DNA of 64,000 bases, from NCBI RefSeq assembly GCF_900102525.1, contig NZ_FNBZ01000007.1:186001-250000 (forward strand), read 5' to 3'. The position numbers and the translations under genes are program-made. Below the pieces are notes generated by a model. The model was given only the letters and a program-made list of their open reading frames with translations, was not told where the DNA came from and did no database searches. Of this stretch, positions 22,424 to 30,084 are shown piece after piece. The DNA is from Allobosea robiniae. GTDB lineage: Bacteria; Pseudomonadota; Alphaproteobacteria; Rhizobiales; Beijerinckiaceae. The number at the start of each line of letters is the position of its first letter. The first letter of the stretch is position 1.

Positions 22424-22861
22424 ATGAAGAAGCACTGGAAATCCCCCCACTCCGCTGGCCCTTACGACTTGGCCGTCAAGGGTGTCATGCGGTTCCGCGA
22501 TGCCGATGAGAAGCTCGATGCCCTCTTCCTCGACGAGGTCGACTGGAAGGGCCTGCATGAGGCCGAGCGGCTCGGGTTAGTGAAGACGGTCGGGTCTGAG
22601 ATCGGTTTCGTTCTCGGGTCCATCTCGCTAACCGCGATCGGCAAGGACTTTCATGCCGCCTTAAATGGCAACCCGGTTTCCGACGAGGTCGACCGTGATC
22701 GCCGCCGCGATCTCGTCCCTTACGCCGAGGTTCTCGCAGAGTTCGGCAAGGAGATCGCCGACCGCGAGGCGCGGCCGCCGGCCGACAAGGGACGGCTCGC
22801 GAAGCAGCGACTGGCAGCGATGTTCGAGGGGCTGGGATACCGACCGGACGCGATGGCATGA
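22424..22861 (+). CDS. Small protein of unknown function
   Basis: A 145-residue product preceded by AGGAGG eight bases before ATG 22424. It is charged and helical: GPYDLAVKGVMRFRDADEKL, FLDEVDWKGLHEAERLGLV, then GFVLGSISLTAIGKDFHAAL, which is like the wing of a winged helix, and a C-terminal helical tail. A winged-helix domain is possible but unproven. Its stop overlaps the next ATG. It is the first gene behind the 22364 promoter motif. Confidence 0.6.
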   Translation: MKKHWKSPHSAGPYDLAVKGVMRFRDADEKLDALFLDEVDWKGLHEAERLGLVKTVGSEIGFVLGSISLTAIGKDFHAALNGNPVSDEVDRDRRRDLVPYAEVLAEFGKEIADREARPPADKGRLAKQRLAAMFEGLGYRPDAMA

Positions 22862-23139
22862 ATCCCCGCCCCATCATCTCCGCCGATGGCGCGTGGTCTT
22901 TCGATCCCGACGACCTGATCGCCTGCGGCTACCAGAGCACAGGCAGGCGGTTCCCCGATGGTCACGTCGGAATCGGCCGCGTGGAGTCGCTCGCCCGTGA
23001 GTTCGACGTCACCATGTCCAGCCTCGCCCTCTTCCGGACTGGGGCTGTCGGCACCGATGTCGAATGGGAATACTTCTACACCCCCGATAGGAAGCCCGGT
23101 TTCTGTGGGTCGCCGCTGTTGCCGCCGGGAGCATGGTGA
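22858..23139 (+). CDS. Small protein of unknown function
   Basis: A 93-residue product in ATGA overlap with the preceding gene. It contains SADGAWSFDPDDLIACGY, FPDGHVGIGRVESLAREFDV and WEYFYTPDRKPGFCG, without recognisable motifs. Its end overlaps the start of the next gene by seven bases, so these three small genes form one transcript. Confidence 0.55.
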   Translation: MNPRPIISADGAWSFDPDDLIACGYQSTGRRFPDGHVGIGRVESLAREFDVTMSSLALFRTGAVGTDVEWEYFYTPDRKPGFCGSPLLPPGAW

Positions 23140-23384
23140 TGACCCCGGACGACGACACCAAGGCTTGGCTCGATTCCGCTGCCTGCGAGCATGAGTGCCG
23201 GGATCGCGCCGCCGGCGGGCGGGAATGCCGCGACAAGTGTGCGCGATGGCTGCAGGCGATCGAGGCCTGGAGGAAGGCGACGCCGGAGAGGAGGACCGGG
23301 TTCGTCAGCCGGCGGCGCCATGAATCTTCTGCGCGGACTTTTAGCGGGCCTTTCCGTGCACCTGCTTCGGATACCACGCCGTGA
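23133..23384 (+). CDS. Cysteine-rich small protein
   Basis: An 83-residue product overlapping the previous gene. Its centre holds four regularly spaced cysteines (CEHEC and CRDKC separated by ten residues), a possible zinc site. The C-terminal 30 residues are basic and low in complexity, and the last 44 bases overlap the convergent membrane-protein gene that ends at 23341, so the true stop or reading of the tail is less certain. Confidence 0.5.
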   Translation: MVMTPDDDTKAWLDSAACEHECRDRAAGGRECRDKCARWLQAIEAWRKATPERRTGFVSRRRHESSARTFSGPFRAPASDTTP

Positions 23385-23886
23385 ACTTCACGGCTGCGAA
23401 CAGCGCGGCGATGGTTGCCCAGACGCCGAGGCGGGGCGGCACGTCGGGCCGGTAGATCCACAGCAGGTCGACGGCGACAAGCACGACGAATGCCGCCGCC
23501 CACGCCGCCGAGATGACATAGCTCGTCTTGACGAACGTAGGGCCCGACCAGAGCTCAGGAGCCACGCTCTCGCGGGCGTACTGGAGGGTGAACGGCTTCC
23601 CGATCAGCATCGAGACGATCACGATCAGCAGCAGGCCCAGGTCGACCCGCAGTCGCACGTCGATGATCGACCAAGCCGGTTGGAATGCCAGGAACCACCC
23701 TGCCAGGCCGGCGAACAGGAGCACGGTCCCGATCTCCAGGATCTTCGGCGACCGGCCTTGCATCATGTCGCGGACCAGCATCGCGATGGACACCGCCGCT
23801 CCGGCCAGGAGGCCGTCAAGAGAGCCGAGCGCACGATCCACCAGCGCGAAGGCCAGGAAGGGCGCGAATGCGAGTAGAATGTTCAT
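23341..23886 (-). CDS. YciB/septation-protein-like integral membrane protein
   Basis: A 181-residue protein with about five hydrophobic helices (LLAFAPFLAFALVD, LLAGAAVSIAMLV, IGTVLLFAGLAGWF, VDLGLLLIVIVSMLIG, AAWAAAFVVLVAVDLLW). The RSPKILEIGTVLLF stretch and overall spacing recall YciB/IspA-like membrane proteins in Rhizobiales. It lies convergent to the small-gene run at 22.4-23.4 kb. A cargo or exclusion function is possible; nothing in the sequence decides it. Confidence 0.65.
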   Translation of the reverse strand: MNILLAFAPFLAFALVDRALGSLDGLLAGAAVSIAMLVRDMMQGRSPKILEIGTVLLFAGLAGWFLAFQPAWSIIDVRLRVDLGLLLIVIVSMLIGKPFTLQYARESVAPELWSGPTFVKTSYVISAAWAAAFVVLVAVDLLWIYRPDVPPRLGVWATIAALFAAVKFTAWYPKQVHGKAR

Positions 23887-23983
23887 TGGTGTCGACCCAG
23901 CCGCGATCGATCGGGAATAGCGTTAGGGCATGTTCGAGTCGAGTACGAGCATCATGCAGTCATCCGCAGCGCCTCCTGGGCGG

Positions 23984-24640
23984 CTAGCGTCTAGCACCCC
24001 GGATGTTCCACGCCGGTAGGATGTGACTGATCAACCCGGCCTCCAGACCAGCTGCCATATTGACCGGCATAGAATGCCATTCGGCTGGCTTGGGTATGGC
24101 GACGAGCAGCTCGACGACGCTGCCGCCTCGCAGGGCGTCGAGGATCAGTCCCTTCACTCGCTGCAAGGTCCGCATGTTCTCATTGCCGCGCCGGTAGTGA
24201 CCCATCCGCGTATGCAGCGTCGTCAGCGTCACGCCGACATAACAAACCACATCGTCCACGACGAAGGCGTAGACGCCTGGCTCCTTCGGTGCCGGCTCTG
24301 AGAGCTCAAACCCATCGTCGCCGGCGAGCAGCCATTGCCCGTTCCGACGGAATCCCCCCGATGAGAGAAGGTAGTCCGACCCGATGGGCTGGATTTCCTC
24401 ATCGCCGGTGGCGGTCTCGACCTCCACCTCGACCGGCTCGCGATCGAGCACGACGTCGCGGGTTCGCCCCAGGCTGATGCCAGACCGCTCAAGGACGTGG
24501 CGGGCGTGTTGATATCGAATGCCGAGAAGCTTCGCGATCTCCGTGCGGAGGTATCCCGCCTTCGCCAAGGCGCGGATCTTATCGGCTTTGGTCTTCATGC
24601 CTTCCAAGGCAGGAAGAACGTTTTCCCGATCGTACGTCAT
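23984..24640 (-). CDS. HTH-GIY-YIG nuclease-like protein
   Basis: A 218-residue two-domain protein. Residues 20-52 read as a helix-turn-helix (KIRALAKAGYLRTEIAKLLG, then RYQHARHVLERSG). Residues 120-205 match a GIY-YIG domain: GVYAFVVDDVVCYVGVT supplies the GVY and YVG strands, RMGHYRRG the conserved Arg (145), and AAGLEAGLI the catalytic-type Glu (200). GIY-YIG enzymes cut DNA with one metal ion; in phages they serve as homing or restriction-like nucleases. Its ATG overlaps the stop of the secreted protease gene, so both are made from one transcript, an odd pairing. Confidence 0.75.
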   Translation of the reverse strand: MTYDRENVLPALEGMKTKADKIRALAKAGYLRTEIAKLLGIRYQHARHVLERSGISLGRTRDVVLDREPVEVEVETATGDEEIQPIGSDYLLSSGGFRRNGQWLLAGDDGFELSEPAPKEPGVYAFVVDDVVCYVGVTLTTLHTRMGHYRRGNENMRTLQRVKGLILDALRGGSVVELLVAIPKPAEWHSMPVNMAAGLEAGLISHILPAWNIRGARR

Positions 24641-25710
24641 GCGATGCAGTTTTGCCCTGCCAGGCGAACGTTCTGCTCGAAGCTTTGGTTGTTGAAGCCG
24701 TACAGGCTGTAGACGTCGCGGATGGTCCCGACGACCCCGAACGGAGCCATCGTAACGCGCGCATCAGCGGCGGCCAGATTCCCTACCCAGGGGCCGGAGA
24801 TTGTTAGTACGTCGCCCTTCACCTCCAGCTTGATGTCCTTGCGGGAAATGTCCTTACCCGCGACGTGGATCTCTTCAAAATTCTCGGTGTCCTTGATGAA
24901 ATCGCTGCTGTAGGGCGAACCTTTCGCCGTCACCGTGAAACGCATGTTCTTGGCCCGGCAGAAGATCGTGACCTGCTTGCGAGCGTCCTTTGACCTGGCA
25001 AATGCGACGATGCCTTTGCCGTATCCCTCAATCTGCCACTTATCGAGTGCGTTGGGAGCGAAGGCGATGTTAGCTCGACGGATCTCGTCGATCGTCAGCC
25101 ACTTCATGTCGTTGGCACCCCTCTCGACCATCATTTCGATAATCGACGGATCAATGCCCATGGCCATGAAGTGCGTCAGGACAAGGCTCAAGGCCTGTTG
25201 AGGAGTCGAGAAGCTATTCGTCAGATCCTCGACCGAAACCGGCTTGTCGCCATAAAGCCGAGCGAAATCGATGCCCATCTGGTGCACGCCGACCCGGCTA
25301 CCTTCGCTGGCGTCCCGCTCCACGCCGCCGGCCAATGCGAAGACGCAAGCGCTAGCGCATATGCCTGGAGCTGGCTCGGAAAACTCACCGATCTTCACCG
25401 TCTTCGACACGGCGGTCCGAAATCCATTCTTCCTGATGATCTCACCCAGCCTGATGCCGCCGATGACGCTGCCTCCACCCGAGTTCAGGACGATCCGCTG
25501 CCGTTTCCAAATTGCGACTGTCTTGATGAAGGCCTCGAATTGGGCTGGCGTTTCTGCCGTGATCTCGCCATCGGCGTAGATCCAGGTGCTTTCGGAATCT
25601 ATCCGCGCTGCGCCGTTGAAGTGCTCCGAGAATTCCATCGCGGACGCTGGCCCCCAGCCAAGGACCGCAAGGAATGCGCTGAGGGCGATCGTAGGAAGCT
25701 TGGAAGGCAT
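24637..25710 (-). CDS. Secreted ClpP/crotonase-fold protease-like protein
   Basis: A 357-residue protein with a Sec signal peptide (hydrophobic about 8-20, cleavage after ASA near 24). Residues 45-210 have the ClpP-fold pattern found in periplasmic proteins of Rhizobiales: ADGEI, LNSGGGSVIGG, the nucleophile serine in GICASAC (about 120), AGG, and the His in VGVHQ (about 143). The C-terminal 120 residues are a separate beta-rich region. It heads an operon whose second gene is a GIY-YIG nuclease. Most likely it acts in the periplasm; a role in lysis or envelope is a guess. Confidence 0.8.
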   Translation of the reverse strand: MPSKLPTIALSAFLAVLGWGPASAMEFSEHFNGAARIDSESTWIYADGEITAETPAQFEAFIKTVAIWKRQRIVLNSGGGSVIGGIRLGEIIRKNGFRTAVSKTVKIGEFSEPAPGICASACVFALAGGVERDASEGSRVGVHQMGIDFARLYGDKPVSVEDLTNSFSTPQQALSLVLTHFMAMGIDPSIIEMMVERGANDMKWLTIDEIRRANIAFAPNALDKWQIEGYGKGIVAFARSKDARKQVTIFCRAKNMRFTVTAKGSPYSSDFIKDTENFEEIHVAGKDISRKDIKLEVKGDVLTISGPWVGNLAAADARVTMAPFGVVGTIRDVYSLYGFNNQSFEQNVRLAGQNCIA

Positions 25711-25739
25711 GTCGGTCCTCTGTGGCGGCGGTTCTATTG

Positions 25740-25771
25740 GCTATCACACAACCCTCGCGCGTGCGGATAGC
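25740..25771. promoter_or_regulatory. Inverted repeat upstream of the protease operon
   Basis: GCTATC at 25740-25745 pairs with GATAGC at 25766-25771, thirty bases upstream of the ClpP-like start at 25710. GCTATC is also the core of the 14-bp motif at 25807-25820 just to the right, so this block may be a shared operator for both directions. Confidence 0.4.
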
Positions 25772-25806
25772 TCTCTGCGCCGCATGGCGCGCCAGCAGGA
25801 AATTTC

Positions 25807-25820
25807 CGAATCGCTATCAT
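25807..25820 (+). promoter_or_regulatory. Shared 14-bp promoter motif, copy 2
   Basis: Identical to 22364-22377 and likewise about 50 bases before a plus-strand start (25875, which has AGGAGG). The two blocks are otherwise unrelated in sequence, so the identity suggests a common regulatory factor. Confidence 0.5.
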
Positions 25821-25874
25821 AAGGAGCGGGCTCGCCATCCCGCGCTGCCCAACCTGCTTGAGGAGGCAGCAGAG

Positions 25875-26405
25875 ATGAGCACCGCAGAGAAGACCGATAC
25901 CACCACTATGGTGTCGCATCCCTTTCCCTGGCGCGCGCTGGCGCCGACCGAACTGCTCTCGGACGAGCACGATGTCGTCGACGCCAACGGCTCACTGGTC
26001 GCCGGCGACGTCGAGCCCGACACCGCTAAGGCCTTGGTCGACGCCGCGAACACTCAGTTCGCCTTGTCCCAGTTGACCAGCATCACCCTCCCGGGCGCCG
26101 TCTACGAACTGGACGCCGCCGGCGAGCGGGAGATTCAGCGGATGGTGCTGGAGCCGGGGAAGATCTACCCGCTGCCGCCCGGCGAAGAGCTTCACGGCAT
26201 CCCCGACCCCCGCATCGCCGCCCTGGAGGCCGCGCTGGTCCAGGTCGTCTCGAAATTCCACGAAGCCACCGTCGAGGCGACGGGCGAAATCCGCATGTCT
26301 GTCGAGGCGGCCGACGACGAGGTCAGGGACATCGTTGAAGGCCTGGGGCTGGCCAAAGACTTGTGGGGCAACCCGGCCGAGGCAGAGGCGGCGGTGTCGT
26401 CATGA
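25875..26405 (+). CDS. Phage-type protein of unknown function
   Basis: A 176-residue acidic product from ATG 25875 with AGGAGG nine bases upstream; an upstream in-frame start is less likely because it has no ribosome-binding site. It contains a flat, polar N-terminus, DANGSLVAGDVEPDTAKALVDAAN (like a common phage motif DANG.....), and helical, acidic second half. No catalytic motif is visible. It is the first of two overlapping genes at the right end of the element, transcribed from the shared 14-bp motif. Confidence 0.6.
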   Translation: MSTAEKTDTTTMVSHPFPWRALAPTELLSDEHDVVDANGSLVAGDVEPDTAKALVDAANTQFALSQLTSITLPGAVYELDAAGEREIQRMVLEPGKIYPLPPGEELHGIPDPRIAALEAALVQVVSKFHEATVEATGEIRMSVEAADDEVRDIVEGLGLAKDLWGNPAEAEAAVSS

Positions 26406-26575
26406 GGCTGATGCAGGCCCAACTTCAATTCGACGAAGAGGAGGACCGCGCCCGGCGTAACCAGCGCGCTTTCGCCCGTCTGTGGGTCGGATGCCGCGAC
26501 GTTTCGCGGCGAAAGGGTTACGCCCTTGACGTTTCAGAGAAGCACTGGAAGCAGGCCGAGCGCGAGACGCGCTGA
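26402..26575 (+). CDS. Small charged protein, last gene of the element
   Basis: A 57-residue product in ATGA overlap with the previous gene. It is rich in acidic and basic residues (FDEEEDRARRNQRAFARLW) and ends with WKQAERETR. Its stop is 97 bases before the tRNA. Excisionase-like small basic proteins often sit here, but no winged-helix motif is visible. Confidence 0.45.
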   Translation: MRLMQAQLQFDEEEDRARRNQRAFARLWVGCRDVSRRKGYALDVSEKHWKQAERETR

Positions 26576-26582
26576 AGCGATC

Positions 26583-26604
26583 CTGTCCAAATCTTGTCCA
26601 AGTC
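26583..26604 (+). repeat. Tandem 11-bp repeat next to the tRNA
   Basis: Two adjacent 11-mers, CTGTCCAAATC and TTGTCCAAGTC, differ at two positions. TGTCCAA repeats near a tRNA attachment site resemble arm-type binding sites for tyrosine recombinases, which would be a trace of the missing integrase. They lie about 70 bases left of the tRNA 3' end. Confidence 0.4.
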
Positions 26605-26671
26605 GCGCCCTCGGCTCTGGCCGGGGGCGTCCTCTCTCAGGGACGGCGCAAACAATATCAATGGTTTATGC

Positions 26672-26748
<77 letters not shown>

Positions 26749-26776
26749 GCACGAAACTCCGTGTAGCATAATCGCG

Positions 26777-27550
26777 ATGCGGGTGAAGTCCCTTCTTGTC
26801 ATCGTCATATTCGCGACCCTCGCCACCCCGCCGGCGCGGGCTGCTTCCGGCTGCGCGCCCGCCGAAGCCGCCGTGACCGTGCAATTGTCCGGTCTGGATC
26901 CCGCCGGGGACCTGCTGCTGGTCGATGGCCGAAGATTGCGGCTCGTCGGCCTCGCGCCGCGCCAGAGTCCAGAGGAAGCATCGCGTTTCGATGCAGGCCT
27001 GCGCGGCTTCCTCGGTCGCCCGCTCGGCCTGACCGTCCTCGGCGAACCCGATCGCTGGGGGCGGTTTCCTGCGCGGCTGACGATCCCGCCGACGTCACCC
27101 GGCGAACCGACGCTGGACCTCGCACAGCAGCTGCTGCGGCAAGGTGCCGCCCTCCCTCTGCACGAACCCGGTTCGTCCCCCTGCGAGACACCGCAAAAGG
27201 CTTCCGTTCAGGCAACGGTAACATCTGGGCCGCAACCTGCGTCGCTGACGGCGGTCGATGGCCATGATCTCGCCGCGGTCAAGGCGCAGGAGGGACGTTA
27301 CGTCATGCTGGAAGGCCGGATCGCCTCGGTCGGCGAGCGTTCCCAGCGGACCTATCTGAACTTCTCCCGCCGCCCGAAGCAGGCTGCCTCGATCGTCCTG
27401 TCGCGCAGTCTCTGGCGCGAACTGAAGCGCGCCGGCTGGACCGCGAGCCATCTCGGCGGTAAACGGCTGCGTGCCTATGGTGTCCTTGCCGGGCGCGACG
27501 GCCTCCTGCTCGAGGTCGCATCCCGTTCGGCACTGGAACTGATCGACTGA
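26777..27550 (+). CDS. Secreted protein with thermonuclease-like and OB-like regions
   Basis: A 257-residue exported protein. A signal peptide spans residues 1-22 (LLVIVIFATLATPPARA). Residues 30-140 resemble a degenerate staphylococcal-nuclease fold: DGRRLRLVGLAP and GEPDRWGRFPARL, but the full catalytic set is not evident. Residues 170-255 form a second beta-rich part (GRYVMLEGRIASVG, LNFSRRP, GKRLRAYGVLAGRDGL), similar to nucleic-acid-binding OB folds in exported Rhizobiales proteins. It starts 29 bases right of the tRNA start and precedes a lipoprotein protease by four bases, so the two are likely co-transcribed. Confidence 0.7.
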   Translation: MRVKSLLVIVIFATLATPPARAASGCAPAEAAVTVQLSGLDPAGDLLLVDGRRLRLVGLAPRQSPEEASRFDAGLRGFLGRPLGLTVLGEPDRWGRFPARLTIPPTSPGEPTLDLAQQLLRQGAALPLHEPGSSPCETPQKASVQATVTSGPQPASLTAVDGHDLAAVKAQEGRYVMLEGRIASVGERSQRTYLNFSRRPKQAASIVLSRSLWRELKRAGWTASHLGGKRLRAYGVLAGRDGLLLEVASRSALELID

Positions 27551-27554
27551 GGAC

Positions 27555-29039
27555 ATGCTGGAGCTCTGGCCCGCATCGCTTTCGCGACATTCGAAGCGGC
27601 TGGCAGCCATCGTGCTGCCGGGCCTGCTGCTCGTCGGCTGCCTCGGCGACCAGAGTTCTCTCCTGCCGGCGAGCTCCACCTCCGAAGGCGAGATCGCGCC
27701 GCGCATCAGTACGGTCCAGCGCGCCTCCGACCAGGAGCACCAGCGCCTGCTCGCGGCCTTCGGCGGCGAATACCGCGCGCCGCGTGCCCGCGCCGCCCTC
27801 GACGAGGTCGTCCAGCGTCTGGCAAAGGCCGGCGAGGGCCAGATCGGCCATTACGAGATCACCATCCTGAATTCCCCGGTGGTCAACGCCTTCGCGCTGC
27901 CCAATGGCCGGCTCTACGTCACGCGGGGCCTGCTGGCGCTCGCCAACGACACCTCCGAGATCGCCTCCGTGCTGGCGCATGAGATCGCGCATGTCACGGC
28001 GCAGCACGCCGTCGAGCGCGCCGAGAAGGAAGCGGAATCGGCGCTGGTCAGCCAGGTCGTCTCGCAGGTCCTGAAGGACCCGGGGCGCGACGCAGCCGTG
28101 CGCGCCGGCTCGAAGCTCTCGCTGGCGAAGTTCTCGCGACAGCAGGAACTCACCGCCGACCAGATCAGCGTCCGCAACATCGCCCGCGCCGGCTACGACC
28201 CCTATGGCGCCGGGCGCTTCCTCGCCACGCTCGGCCGCAACACCGCCTTCCGCAGCAGCGGCCAGAACCAGAGCGCCGACGACAAGCGGCTCGACATCCT
28301 CTCCAGCCACCCGCAGACACCCGAGCGCGTCGCCGCCGTCACCGCCGCCGCCCGCCAGATCGCCGCGCCCGGCATCGGCGAGCGCGATGCCAATCGCTGG
28401 CTGAACGCCATCGAGGGCCTGGCCTATGGCGACGACCCGCGCGACGGCGTGGTCCGCGGCCGGCGCTATCTCAACAGTGCGCTGCGCATCGCCTTCAGCG
28501 CGCCGGATGGTTTCAGCCTAGAGGCGGCCCAGGACATGGTCATCGGCGTCAGCGCCAACGGCGCGCAGGCCCTGCGCTTCGATTCCGTCACGCTGAAGAG
28601 CGGCCAGACGCTGGAATCCTATGTCGCCGCCGGCTGGATCGAGGGCGTCGAAACGACCGGCATCGAGAAGACCGAGATCGGCGGGCAATCGGCCATCCTC
28701 GCCCACGGCAAGGGCACCGACTGGATCTTCAGGCTCGCCGCCGTGCAGATCGGCGACCGGGTCTATCGCTTCATCCTGGCGGCACGCGGCGGTAGCGATC
28801 CGGAACGGCAGATGCGGGGCATCGTCGAGAGCTTCCGGGTGATGACGCCCGCTGAGGCTCAGGCCGTCCGCCCGATGCAGATCCGCCTGGTCGCGGCCGA
28901 GGCCGGCGACACCATCGCAGCCATGGCGGAGCGCATGCCCGAGCAGGACCGGCCGGGCGAGCTCTTCCAGCTGCTCAACGGACTCGATCGCAATGCGTCG
29001 CTGACGCCCGGCCAGCGCTACAAGGTCGTCGCCGAGTAG
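27555..29039 (+). CDS. M48-family lipoprotein metalloprotease with LysM domain
   Basis: A 494-residue protein. The N-terminal hydrophobic stretch ends in LVGC, a lipobox, so it is probably lipid-anchored in the envelope. The protease core has the zinc motif HEIAH (about residue 140), the third ligand in TADQISVR, and the following helical part. Residues 300-430 are a region of unknown function, and the C-terminal 50 residues fit a LysM-like fold (AEAGDTIAAMAERM, LFQLLNGLD, GQRYKVV). BepA/LoiP-type members quality-control outer-membrane proteins; that role is inferred from family and location. Confidence 0.88.
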   Translation: MLELWPASLSRHSKRLAAIVLPGLLLVGCLGDQSSLLPASSTSEGEIAPRISTVQRASDQEHQRLLAAFGGEYRAPRARAALDEVVQRLAKAGEGQIGHYEITILNSPVVNAFALPNGRLYVTRGLLALANDTSEIASVLAHEIAHVTAQHAVERAEKEAESALVSQVVSQVLKDPGRDAAVRAGSKLSLAKFSRQQELTADQISVRNIARAGYDPYGAGRFLATLGRNTAFRSSGQNQSADDKRLDILSSHPQTPERVAAVTAAARQIAAPGIGERDANRWLNAIEGLAYGDDPRDGVVRGRRYLNSALRIAFSAPDGFSLEAAQDMVIGVSANGAQALRFDSVTLKSGQTLESYVAAGWIEGVETTGIEKTEIGGQSAILAHGKGTDWIFRLAAVQIGDRVYRFILAARGGSDPERQMRGIVESFRVMTPAEAQAVRPMQIRLVAAEAGDTIAAMAERMPEQDRPGELFQLLNGLDRNASLTPGQRYKVVAE

Positions 29040-29139
29040 CGCGCGCCTTCACAAGGCCGCGAGTCTACGCGAGCTCCTCCCGCATCGCGCGCGTTCGCCG
29101 CTATGATCGGCGCAAGGCCATGGTTCAAGGGAGGCAAGG

Positions 29140-30009
29140 ATGGCGCTCGATCGCCGGATCGTCGAACTCTACGACGAGTACACGCACAAGCCGCTCGACC
29201 GCCGCATCTTCATGAACCGGCTCCTCGCCATCGCCGGCACCGCGGCGGCGGCGGAAGCAGCGCTCGCCCTGCTGGAGCCCAACTACGCCCAGGCCCAGCA
29301 GGTGGCGCCGGACGATGCCCGCATCACCGCGAGCCGCTTCGACCAGACCGTCGATGGCGTGGCGCTGAAGGGCTATCTCGTCACGCCCAAGGCCGAGGCC
29401 AAACGCGGCGGCGTCCTCGTCATCCACGAGAACCGCGGCCTCAATCCCCATATCGAGGACATCACCCGCCGCATGGCGCTGGAGGGCTTCACCACGCTCG
29501 GGCTCGATTTCCTCACCCCGCTCGGCGGCACGCCCAACGACCCGGACGCCGCGCGCGCGCTCTTCCCGCAGCTTTCGGTCGAAACGGTCGTCGCCCAGGG
29601 CCGCGCCGCACTGAAATACCTGGCCTCGCGGCCGGATGCTACGGCCAAGACCGGCGCTGTCGGCTTCTGCTGGGGCGGCGGTTCGGTCAACGATCTCGCG
29701 GTCTCCGCCCCCGAGCTCGCGGCCGGCGTCGTTTTCTACGGGCGCCCGCCGGATCTCGCCAAGGTCCCGCAGATCAAGGCGCGCCTCCTGATCCAGCAGG
29801 CCTCGCGCGACACCCGCCTCGTCCAGATGCTGCCGGACTATGAGAAAGCGCTGAAGGCTGCCGGCATCCAGTACGAGGCCATCGTCTATCCCGATGTCGA
29901 CCACGCCTTCATGAACGACACCAGCGCCGAACGCTACAACGCAGCGACGGCCGGACAGGCCTGGGCGAAGACGGTCGCTTTCCTGAAGGCGGGAACGGGG
30001 ACGGCCTAG
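29140..30009 (+). CDS. Exported dienelactone-hydrolase family protein
   Basis: A 289-residue alpha/beta hydrolase. The N-terminus has a hydrophobic part (RLLAIAGTAAAAEAALALL) preceded by RRIFMNR, like Tat-exported members of this family. The catalytic triad is that of dienelactone hydrolase: Cys nucleophile in GFCWGG (about 174), Asp in the SRDTR region and His in VDHAF. HENRG near residue 97 supplies the oxyanion/Glu region. It should hydrolyse an ester or lactone; the natural substrate is unknown. A perfect terminator follows the stop. Confidence 0.88.
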   Translation: MALDRRIVELYDEYTHKPLDRRIFMNRLLAIAGTAAAAEAALALLEPNYAQAQQVAPDDARITASRFDQTVDGVALKGYLVTPKAEAKRGGVLVIHENRGLNPHIEDITRRMALEGFTTLGLDFLTPLGGTPNDPDAARALFPQLSVETVVAQGRAALKYLASRPDATAKTGAVGFCWGGGSVNDLAVSAPELAAGVVFYGRPPDLAKVPQIKARLLIQQASRDTRLVQMLPDYEKALKAAGIQYEAIVYPDVDHAFMNDTSAERYNAATAGQAWAKTVAFLKAGTGTA

Positions 30010-30031
30010 GTCACGCCCGGTTCGACCCAAC

Positions 30032-30061
30032 AAAAACCCGGCGGTCGCCCGCCGGGTTTTT
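30032..30061. terminator. Bidirectional rho-independent terminator
   Basis: A perfect stem, ACCCGGCGG with CCGCCGGGT, around a four-base loop is flanked by A5 on the left and T5 on the right, so it can end both the plus-strand hydrolase and the minus-strand CarD-type gene. Confidence 0.92.
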
Positions 30062-30084
30062 CGAAACGATAGGGAACGAACCGC

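Larger units (their letters stand above)
6198..26671. mobile_element. Phage-like integrated element next to tRNA-Arg(CCT); structural genes and integrase not found
   Basis: Genes in this interval have phage character: a primase-helicase fusion, RuvC-like resolvase, endolysin and lysis-type membrane proteins, phosphoesterases, many small overlapping unknowns and palindromic operators. The interval stops exactly at the 3' end of a complete tRNA gene, a usual integration target. No integrase, repressor of known type, terminase, portal, capsid or tail gene is recognisable. The left limit is uncertain: 6198 is the first gene with this character, but a weak tRNA-end match at 4375 would extend it. 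Confidence 0.75.
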
